From: an uncultured Litoreibacter sp.
GTDB lineage: Bacteria; Pseudomonadota; Alphaproteobacteria; Rhodobacterales; Rhodobacteraceae
Assembly (NCBI RefSeq): GCF_947501785.1
Contig: NZ_CANMXB010000001.1
Span: forward strand, 2,251,048-2,315,047
Length of the DNA stretch: 64,000 bases
Direction of reading: 5' to 3'
The first letter of the stretch is position 1. Every line of letters starts with the position of its first letter. This document shows, one piece after another, positions 44,374 through 52,573 of the stretch. A program made the position numbers and the translations under genes. The notes under the pieces were generated by a model that searched no databases, was not told the DNA's origin, and worked only from the letters and a program-made list of their open reading frames with translations.

Positions 44374-44985
44374 ATGGTGGGCAAAGTTCAAAAGAAGCGC
44401 GAGGATCTGCGCCGCAAGCTGATCGACATCGGCGAACAGCGCATCATCTCTGGTGGCATTGAAGCCATCCGCGCCCGCGATCTGGCCAAAGACGCGGGCT
44501 GCGCGGTTGGGGCCATCTATAATGTCTTCGGCGATCTCAACGATCTGGTCATGGCGGTGAACGGCCGCACATTCAAACGGCTGGGCACCCATGTGCAGGA
44601 ATCGGTGAACGCGCACCCCGAGGCCGACGACCCCGTCTTCACGCTGATCACCATGGCGCATGCGTACTTAGATTTTGCCATGACCAACACCCACGCGTGG
44701 CGGACCCTCTTTGATCTGGAAATGTCCACCGACCAGGACGTGCCCGAATGGTATCTCACCGAGATGGAGCAATTGCTGACCCTCATCGCCAAGCCGTTGA
44801 TGCGCAATTTCCCCGATATGAGCCGCGAGGACATCATGTTGATGACCCGCGGGCTGTTCTCTTCCATCCATGGAATCGTGCTTTTGGGCCTCGAAAAGCG
44901 TATTTCGGCCGTACCGACGGACCAACTTGAAAGAATGATTTCTCTTATTCTCAGTAACTTAGCGTCTGAATCTCCAATTTTCTGA
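44374..44985 (+). CDS. TetR family regulator of the pspA operon
   Basis: A 203-residue TetR-type regulator. The helix-turn-helix lies at about 15-60 (IRARDLAKDAGCAVGAIYNVFGDLNDLV); the remainder is a helical ligand domain with a C-terminal WYLTEMEQLLTLIAKPLM stretch. It is followed after 94 bp by pspA. Four copies of TGAAC-N3-GTTCA (one before this gene and three between it and pspA) are likely its operators, giving autorepression and control of pspA. The stop codon TGA is part of the second palindrome. Confidence 0.9.
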   Translation: MVGKVQKKREDLRRKLIDIGEQRIISGGIEAIRARDLAKDAGCAVGAIYNVFGDLNDLVMAVNGRTFKRLGTHVQESVNAHPEADDPVFTLITMAHAYLDFAMTNTHAWRTLFDLEMSTDQDVPEWYLTEMEQLLTLIAKPLMRNFPDMSREDIMLMTRGLFSSIHGIVLLGLEKRISAVPTDQLERMISLILSNLASESPIF

Positions 44986-45053
44986 ACGGCGTTCATGTTT
45001 TTTCTTGAACTGCGTTCACGAATCGCTCATGTTCAATTCATGAACAGCGTTCA
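44983..45053. promoter_or_regulatory. Three TGAAC-N3-GTTCA operators before pspA
   Basis: Copies at 44983-44995 (spacer GGC, overlapping the tetR stop), 45006-45018 (TGC) and 45041-45053 (AGC). Centre distances are 23 and 35 bp. With the copy at 44344, these form a four-site array for the TetR protein. Confidence 0.82.
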
Positions 45054-45079
45054 CGAAAACGCATCACTGGAGACTGATA

Positions 45080-45754
45080 ATGTTTGGAACACTGAGAACT
45101 CTGATGGTTGGCGCCAATGCCCGCGCAGAAGAGCGGGTTCGCGACACCTACGCGATCGAACTGATCGAGCAGAAAATTCGGGAAGCTCAAGCCTCCCTGC
45201 ATGCGGCCAAAGGCACGCTTGCCTCCCTCATCCAGCGCCAGCGCGCTGAAACGAAACAGGTGCAAAGCGTTCAAACCCGCATCACCGACCTGACCACCCG
45301 CGCAAAAATGGCGCTGAAAGACGGCAATGACGATATGGCTGCACAAGCCGCCGACGCCATCGCCTCGCTGGAAAACGAACTGGAAGGCCGCCGTCAAACC
45401 GTCGCCCGCCTGGATCAGCGTATCAGCCAGCTGCAGCACTCGGTCGAGGTCGGCCACCGCCGCATCGTGGACCTGAAACAGGGCCTAATCTCTGCCAAAG
45501 CCGTGCGCCACGAGCAGCAGATCCAATCGCGCCTCAACACCACCATCCGCTCCCAATCGAGCGTGGAGGAGGCCGAAGAGCTGATCGCCCAAGTTCTGGG
45601 CAAAGAGGACCCGTTTGAGCAGTCGGAAATCCTGACCGAGATCAATCGCGGCCTAAGCCACGACACCCTCGCCGACCGCATGGCCGAGAACGGCTACGGC
45701 GCGGCGAACAAAACAACCGGCGCGGACGTCCTGAAGCGCCTGAAATCCAAGTAA
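45080..45754 (+). CDS. pspA: PspA/IM30 family protein
   Basis: A 224-residue coiled-coil protein of the PspA/Vipp1 (ESCRT-III) family: N-terminal amphipathic helix MFGTLRTLMVGANARAEERV, then long helices rich in Glu, Gln and Ala (IEQKIREAQASLHAAKGTLASLI) and a C-terminal region with EEAEELIAQVLGKEDPFEQSEILTEI. Such proteins assemble into rods on damaged or stored-stress membranes. It follows the tetR gene with three operators and GGAG upstream of its ATG, and precedes a YiaA/B membrane protein. Confidence 0.9.
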   Translation: MFGTLRTLMVGANARAEERVRDTYAIELIEQKIREAQASLHAAKGTLASLIQRQRAETKQVQSVQTRITDLTTRAKMALKDGNDDMAAQAADAIASLENELEGRRQTVARLDQRISQLQHSVEVGHRRIVDLKQGLISAKAVRHEQQIQSRLNTTIRSQSSVEEAEELIAQVLGKEDPFEQSEILTEINRGLSHDTLADRMAENGYGAANKTTGADVLKRLKSK

Positions 45755-45799
45755 CGGCCACCTCTGGTCAACTTCGCAATACATCAAAGGAATACGCAA

Positions 45800-46090
45800 A
45801 TGTTTGGTTCTAACTCGAATAACGACAACGCCCTGATCATGCTGGTGAACCTGGCCGGCGCCCTCGTCGCCTTGGCCATGTTGGCCCTCAGCCTCTACAT
45901 GTCGCCCGACGTGCCGCTGTCCACCAAAGGCTACTGGGCCATCGCCGTCCTGATGCTGTGCGTCAGCCTGATCAACTTCGTGAAATACCGCTTCGACGAG
46001 CGCATCGCGGCTGACCGCATCCAGCGGATCGAGGCCGCCCGCAACGAGAAGCTTCTGGAGGACTACGTCTCCACCGACAAAGCCGCCTAA
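45800..46090 (+). CDS. YiaA/YiaB family inner-membrane protein
   Basis: A 96-residue protein with two predicted membrane spans (about 11-33 and 44-62) separated by MSPDVPLSTKGYWA, as in the YiaA/YiaB family of small inner-membrane proteins, then a charged tail (YRFDERIAADRIQRIEAARNEK). YiaA/B are of unknown function. A position 45 bp after pspA suggests a membrane anchor or partner for PspA. A terminator follows. Confidence 0.85.
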   Translation: MFGSNSNNDNALIMLVNLAGALVALAMLALSLYMSPDVPLSTKGYWAIAVLMLCVSLINFVKYRFDERIAADRIQRIEAARNEKLLEDYVSTDKAA

Positions 46091-46144
46091 ACGGCACCTG
46101 GAAAAGGGCTGCTCGCCTGTCCCTCCCCCAAATTAGAGCAGCCT

Positions 46145-46180
46145 CCGCGCCCCTGCATCATTAGCGGGGGCGCGGTTTTT
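46145..46180 (+). terminator. Rho-independent terminator after the pspA-yiaA operon
   Basis: Stem CCGCGCCCC (46145-46153) / GGGGCGCGG (46167-46175), 13-nt loop, then TTTTT. It separates the tetR-pspA-yiaA transcript from plsC-cdsA, so the latter either depends on read-through or has its own promoter in the following 58 bp. Confidence 0.82.
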
Positions 46181-46237
46181 CTTGAAAAACGCGTCCCGCA
46201 CCGCCACGCTGCCAAAAGCCAACAAGAAGAAGACCCA

Positions 46238-46879
46238 ATGCGTCGCATCCTCGCCAATATCGCCGGACAGTTCCTTGCCCTCTTCGCGCAATTCATCACG
46301 TCGGCCCGCGCCGATTGGCGCGGCATTGAGCCGGTGAACAAGCAGCGCATCTACTTTGCCAACCACACCTCCAACGCCGATCTGCCCATTGTGTGGACCG
46401 TGCTGCCCCCCGCGCTCAGGCGCGTCACCCGCCCCGTTGCCGCCGCTGACTATTGGCTGAAAACCAAAGCCCGCGCCTTCATCGGCCCTGAAGTCTTCCG
46501 CGCCGTCCTGATCGACCGCCGGTCTGAGCATCAGACCGAGGACCCGATTGCCAAAATTGTCGCCGCATTGGATGAGGGGTCCTCCATCATCATCTTCCCC
46601 GAAGGCGGCCGCAACCGCTCCGATGACCCGCTGATGAAGTTCAAGGCGGGCCTCTACAACATCGCCAAGGAACGCCCGCATGTGGATCTGGTCCCCACAT
46701 GGATCGACAATATCAATTCGGTCATGCCCTCGGGCGAGGTGATCCCGGTGCCCCTGGGCTGCACTGTGATTTTCGGCGAGGCCATGCATGTCGCCAAGGA
46801 TGAAGACAAGGATGCGTTCCTGACCCGCGCCTCCAACGCGCTTGTCGCTCTTATGCCAAGGCGGGAGGACGCGGCATGA
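46238..46879 (+). CDS. plsC: 1-acyl-sn-glycerol-3-phosphate acyltransferase (PlsC family)
   Basis: A 213-residue acyltransferase. The catalytic H-x4-D motif is NHTSNAD (H43, D48), and the second conserved block is IIFPEGGRN. The N-terminal stretch MRRILANIAGQFLALFAQFI is amphipathic and would lie on the inner face of the membrane. It would acylate lysophosphatidate to phosphatidate, the substrate of the next gene product. Its stop overlaps the cdsA-like start by 4 bp. Confidence 0.9.
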   Translation: MRRILANIAGQFLALFAQFITSARADWRGIEPVNKQRIYFANHTSNADLPIVWTVLPPALRRVTRPVAAADYWLKTKARAFIGPEVFRAVLIDRRSEHQTEDPIAKIVAALDEGSSIIIFPEGGRNRSDDPLMKFKAGLYNIAKERPHVDLVPTWIDNINSVMPSGEVIPVPLGCTVIFGEAMHVAKDEDKDAFLTRASNALVALMPRREDAA

Positions 46880-47835
46880 TACCCGACATGCCAACAGAGA
46901 CCTCTTCGTCCATCTTCCTCCTTTTCGGTGCCGCCTGCGCGCTTTTGATCATCGCGACCATTGCAGGCGAAATCCTGCGGCTGCGCCTCGCCCCGCGCGG
47001 CACGCACCCAACCGTGGAAACCTACGTCACGCGCCTGCATTCATGGTGGGCCATGGTGTTCCTGCTGGCCATCGCGCTGCTGATAGGCCCCACGGGCGTT
47101 ATCATCCTCTTCGCCTTTGCCAGCTTCGCCGCGCTGCGGGAATTCCTGACGCTCACCCGCAAGACCAAGGCCGACCACTGGGCGCTGATCGCCGCCTTCT
47201 ACGTGGTCTTCCCACTTCAATTCATCTTCATCTGGTGGGGCAATGCCGGCCTCTTCTCGGTCTTTATCCCAATCTACGCATTCTTGATCCTGCCCATCCT
47301 GTCGGTGATGCGCGGGGCGGGGAACAATTTCCTGTCGCGCATCTCGGAAACCCAATGGGGCCTGATGATCTGCGTGTTCTGTGTCAGCCATATCCCCGCG
47401 CTGGTCACGCTGGATGTGAACGGCTCCACGGGACGGTCGGTGCTGCTCATCGCTTTTCTGGTGCTCGTGGTGCAACTTGGCGATCTGGCGGAATACTACA
47501 CGGGCAAGCGTGTCGGCAAATCGCGCATCGCCAAAACAGTTTCCCCCAAAACCCGCGAGGGTGTCGCCTGCGGCACCGCCTTCGCCGCCGGTGTCGGGTT
47601 CCTCTTGTTCTGGATCACGCCGTTCAACCCGGTGGTCGCAGCCCTTATTGCGGCCATCATCTACCTTGTGGGCGTCGGCGGCGCGCTGGTGCTGGCCGCC
47701 ATCAAGGCCGATCGCGGCGTCAAGAACTGGGGTCACCTGATCCCGGGCCAAGGCGGCTTCGTCGATCAAATGGACAGCGTGGTTTTCGCAGCCCCCATCT
47801 TCTTCCACATCACACGTTACTTCTACGGCGGCTAA
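46876..47835 (+). CDS. CdsA/YnbB-like phosphatidate cytidylyltransferase family protein with altered signature
   Basis: A 319-residue polytopic membrane protein of the CDP-diacylglycerol synthase family, with about eight spans. The C-terminal signature differs from the canonical S-x-x-K-R-x4-K-D...PGHGG-x2-DR-x-D: here it is AAIKADRGVKNWGHLIPGQGG, so R is A, D is N, H is Q and, in the last block, DQMD replaces DRxD. It resembles the YnbB type of CdsA paralogue. It is paired with plsC by a 4-bp overlap, so the two act in sequence on the phospholipid pathway; activity of this copy is uncertain. Confidence 0.84.
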   Translation: MIPDMPTETSSSIFLLFGAACALLIIATIAGEILRLRLAPRGTHPTVETYVTRLHSWWAMVFLLAIALLIGPTGVIILFAFASFAALREFLTLTRKTKADHWALIAAFYVVFPLQFIFIWWGNAGLFSVFIPIYAFLILPILSVMRGAGNNFLSRISETQWGLMICVFCVSHIPALVTLDVNGSTGRSVLLIAFLVLVVQLGDLAEYYTGKRVGKSRIAKTVSPKTREGVACGTAFAAGVGFLLFWITPFNPVVAALIAAIIYLVGVGGALVLAAIKADRGVKNWGHLIPGQGGFVDQMDSVVFAAPIFFHITRYFYGG

Positions 47836-47840
47836 AGCGG

Positions 47841-47867
47841 CTTCTTTCTGCCAAAAATATGCTGGGT
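47841..47867 (-). repeat. Composite dispersed repeat, copy D
   Basis: On the minus strand, CACCCAGCATATTTTTGGCA then GAAAGAAG, starting 5 bp after the cdsA-like stop. It matches 21 of 22 bases with copy E. Confidence 0.6.
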
Positions 47868-47971
47868 GAATGGCATGGCCGCAGGCCAATCCAGAGGGCG
47901 AAGCCCTAGACAACCCGACCGTAAGGGAGGGGCATCAAGCGCGGCCCGCAGGGGCGCTCAATAAGATCAGC
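47868..47971. other. Intergenic region between convergent cdsA-like and NDUFS4-like genes
   Basis: Contains short hairpins (GGGCGAAGCCC near 47897-47908 and GCCCGCAGGGGCGC near 47944-47957) and, at its end, the GCTCAATAAGATCA tag also seen after the HIT gene. It is an RNA-structured 3' region with no gene. Confidence 0.45.
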
Positions 47972-48283
47972 TCAATGCGTCCAGACGCTGCGCCGGCCGG
48001 TGGCGAAGTTTTCGCCATAGCCGCCTTGCCGGATCACCGGCTTGCGCTTCTTGGGCTCGGTGACAACCGCGTCGATGCCTTTGTCCTTGGCGTAGTCCAA
48101 CGCGGCCTCTTTGCTGTCAAACGACATCTTCACCTGCGCCTGGGTGTCGCTTGACGAGGTCCACCCCATCAACGGGTCCACGTCACGCCCCGTCTCATTC
48201 ACAAATTCCAGCACCCAGCCCTTGGTCTTCGCCTGCCCTGACGACATGGCGGTTCTGGCTGGCTGGTAAATACGTGCGCGCAT
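47972..48283 (-). CDS. ETC complex I subunit, NDUFS4-like
   Basis: A 103-residue protein of the NDUFS4/ETC complex I subunit family: [23 protein letters not shown] at the N-terminus, the [28 protein letters not shown] core and a basic C-terminus. It is an accessory subunit on the peripheral arm of NADH dehydrogenase in alphaproteobacteria and mitochondria. The ATG at 48283 has AGGAG upstream; a longer frame up to 48382 was rejected. The main nuo operon is not in the window. Confidence 0.92.
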   Translation of the reverse strand: MRARIYQPARTAMSSGQAKTKGWVLEFVNETGRDVDPLMGWTSSSDTQAQVKMSFDSKEAALDYAKDKGIDAVVTEPKKRKPVIRQGGYGENFATGRRSVWTH

Positions 48284-48462
48284 GTGAAAGGCTCCTGAAA
48301 CTTGCGCCACATCACTACCCGATATCCGCGCCATCGGACAACCCGGCAAATTCTGAAAATAGGTCCCTATCGCTGCTGACACCTGCTGTCATCAGCCTCC
48401 CTTGCCCCTTGAAGACCCCGCCATTCAGGTCATCTATGGTGGGACCCGAAGGGATTCGCCAG

Positions 48463-50673
<2,211 letters not shown>

Positions 50674-50677
50674 CTCT

Positions 50678-51307
50678 GTGGCTGACGGATATGTAACCTT
50701 TGACGAATTCGTTGATGTAGAGAGCAGCCTTCTAGCACTTAACGTCGCTTTGGCGCAGCTTCCTTCAAATCCATTGTTCTGGAAAAGCGTTATCTTGAAC
50801 ACGCACTCCGCTTTGCAGGGAGCATGCGTTTGCCTACTGACCAAGTCACATGGAGGCGGCGCACTGACGGAAAAGAATGAGAAACAAAATCTGGCTTATC
50901 TGAACCAAAAGTCTGACATTACAGTAGCTGAGGCACAAAACCAACAGCCACCAAAGTCGCTGCCTTACCCGCCAACCATGCTTCAGAATTTGCCGGGCCT
51001 TTTACGCCGACTACCGCCGCCTCTCACAATCAATATTCCAAAAACTTCAGAGGAATATGAAAAGTCTGAGGATGCGCTCGCAAAAGACCTCTTTAGACTG
51101 CATGAATTCAGAACAGGGTTCAGCCACGTCCCAGCATTGAGTTGGAGCATAGAGTTAGCAGGCCTCCCGCGAATTGTCGAAAAATCGCTCATACAGACGC
51201 AATCGATTGCGGAGAGCAGCCAATACACTCGTGTAAACAGGTTTCGTGACATGCAAGTTTCGAGCTTGATCCTCGATGCGACAAAGGCTCTTTCAATGCT
51301 ACGCTGA
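50678..51307 (+). CDS. Hypothetical protein with R-x4-H motif (possible HEPN-like)
   Basis: A 209-residue, mostly helical protein of unknown function. A C-terminal block LHEFRTGFSHVPALSWSIELAGLPRIV contains R145-x4-H150, the spacing of the catalytic R-x4-6-H motif of HEPN RNases, although the usual Asn/polar residue after Arg is Thr. The start is a GTG 5 bp after the uvrB stop. GC content is clearly lower than in neighbouring genes, which suggests transfer. No antitoxin-like partner is adjacent. Confidence 0.6.
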   Translation: MADGYVTFDEFVDVESSLLALNVALAQLPSNPLFWKSVILNTHSALQGACVCLLTKSHGGGALTEKNEKQNLAYLNQKSDITVAEAQNQQPPKSLPYPPTMLQNLPGLLRRLPPPLTINIPKTSEEYEKSEDALAKDLFRLHEFRTGFSHVPALSWSIELAGLPRIVEKSLIQTQSIAESSQYTRVNRFRDMQVSSLILDATKALSMLR

Positions 51308-51352
51308 ACCTTTGTTGATAGAAGAGATGCTCAAGATCACGCACCACCACCC

Positions 51353-51429
51353 GTCATCCCCGCGAAAGCGGGGACCTCGACGAACGATGCGCCCCATAAC
51401 ATCTGGCTCCCCGCTTTCGCGGGGATGAC
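51353..51429. repeat. REP-like inverted repeat pair
   Basis: Two exact reverse-complement 22-bp arms (51353-51374 and 51408-51429). Each arm itself holds a hairpin CCCCGC-GAAA-GCGGGG (or its complement). The arrangement is that of a bacterial interspersed palindromic (BIME-like) element; the motif GTCATCCCCGCGAAAG is common in proteobacterial intergenic DNA. Confidence 0.7.
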
Positions 51430-51454
51430 ACCGAGATCAAACAAATGACACACC

Positions 51455-51476
51455 GTAGAGCGGGGTTCACCCCGCC
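51455..51476. repeat. GCGGGG-TTCA-CCCCGC hairpin repeat, copy 1
   Basis: A 22-bp element with a GCGGGG / CCCCGC stem and TTCA loop. A second copy at 59683-59704 differs by one base. Confidence 0.55.
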
Positions 51477-51500
51477 GCCGCCACGCCCTACACTCCTGTC

Positions 51501-51926
51501 ATGCGCCTCGCCCTCCTCCTCGGCCTCTTGCCCATCCAAGCCCACGCTTGGACCTTCACCCCCGGCCTGATCTGCCGCCTCTCCCACGAGACGCCCAACG
51601 CAAAAATCGAACTCACCTACGACCCCGCCAAACCGCTCTACTCCGTCACCGTCAGCCGCGCCTCGCCGCTGCCAAATGTAGACCCCTTCACCATGCGCTT
51701 CATCGGCCCCGCCGGCCGCGTGATCTCCACCAACCGCCATACGTTCAACGACGACAGCACCGCCGTCACGGCGCAGGACTCTGGCTTCGGCAACGTGCTC
51801 GACGGGCTGCAATTCAATGACACGGCGCAGGCGATACTCGGCACCACCACGATCACCTTCCCGCTGAATGGCGCGGCGGAACCCACCGCTGAGTTCCGAA
51901 AATGCGAGGTCACGGCGGGCGCATGA
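51501..51926 (+). CDS. Exported hypothetical protein
   Basis: A 141-residue protein with a signal peptide (MRLALLLGLLPIQAHA, cleavage about residue 16). The mature part is beta-rich with two cysteines, one near the N-terminus (GLICRLSHET) and one near the C-terminus (FRKCEV), that could form a disulfide. No family is recognised. It overlaps the next gene by 4 bp (ATGA), so the two are cotranscribed. Confidence 0.72.
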   Translation: MRLALLLGLLPIQAHAWTFTPGLICRLSHETPNAKIELTYDPAKPLYSVTVSRASPLPNVDPFTMRFIGPAGRVISTNRHTFNDDSTAVTAQDSGFGNVLDGLQFNDTAQAILGTTTITFPLNGAAEPTAEFRKCEVTAGA

Positions 51927-52183
51927 CCCCCCGGTTCCTCAAAGCCTTCGACGCGCTGCCCGCAGGCACCTTCAAGGCCACCTACCAAGACCGCCCCTAC
52001 ATCGTCACCAAATCCGCGCTGTCGGAGGGAAAGGCGCAAAAGCTGGTGGCGGAAGAACTCGGCGGCACCGACTACATCTCCCTCAACCTCTACCGCCTTG
52101 CATCCGGCCCGCTGCTCAAGCCCTGCGAGATGCCCGACGCAAAGGTGATCGCCTTCGTGGAGGGCGTGCAACCCCTGGCTTAA
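51923..52183 (+). CDS. Conserved small hypothetical protein
   Basis: An 86-residue soluble protein beginning MTPRFLKAFDALPAGTFKATY, with one Cys (KPCEMPD). It appears basic at the N-terminus and has no membrane span. Function is not recognised. The ATG at 51923 overlaps the stop of the exported protein gene upstream; a longer frame beginning at 51902 was rejected. Confidence 0.68.
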   Translation: MTPRFLKAFDALPAGTFKATYQDRPYIVTKSALSEGKAQKLVAEELGGTDYISLNLYRLASGPLLKPCEMPDAKVIAFVEGVQPLA

Positions 52184-52240
52184 CCAAACCGCAACCCGAA
52201 TCCGCTCAGCCTGCACCAACCGGCCAAAGCGGAGGATGCA

Positions 52241-52573
52241 ATGCCCGACACAGACCCACTCGCCCTGCGCCACGGGGCGTTCATCGCCACCATCTGGTCC
52301 CAGATCGGGGAGGCGCGGACATTGGCGGGGCTCGGCCCGTCCCCGGACCAATCCGCCACCCAGCTACGTCGCATCCGGCACCTGCAACGGCAGGTCCGCA
52401 AGGCCCACAAACTGGAAATGGCGCGGCAGGACTATGCCACGCCCACCATAGACGGTTGGTTTCAACCGGTGGAACAATGCCTCGACAGGGCTGAGCAATA
52501 CTTTAGCGCCCGCATCCTGACGGCGAACCTGCCCCCGCCGCAGCAGGGGCAGACAGCCATACAAGCCCCCTAG
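52241..52573 (+). CDS. Hypothetical protein
   Basis: A 110-residue protein with a helical, basic centre (LRRIRHLQRQVRKAHKLEMARQDY). GGAGG lies 6 bp before the ATG, which supports expression. No family recognised. Its 3' end overlaps the 3' end of the beta-helix protein gene by 4 bp. Confidence 0.6.
   Translation: MPDTDPLALRHGAFIATIWSQIGEARTLAGLGPSPDQSATQLRRIRHLQRQVRKAHKLEMARQDYATPTIDGWFQPVEQCLDRAEQYFSARILTANLPPPQQGQTAIQAP

Larger units (their letters stand above)
51308..51500. other. Intergenic region with repeats
   Basis: Contains the REP-like inverted repeat and the GCGGGG-TTCA-CCCCGC hairpin listed separately, and otherwise no gene. Confidence 0.55.

Noticed and set aside
42366-47835. 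A complete contractile injection system
   Set aside because: No sheath, tube, baseplate, spike or AAA ATPase genes are present; only the DUF4157 protein suggests it.
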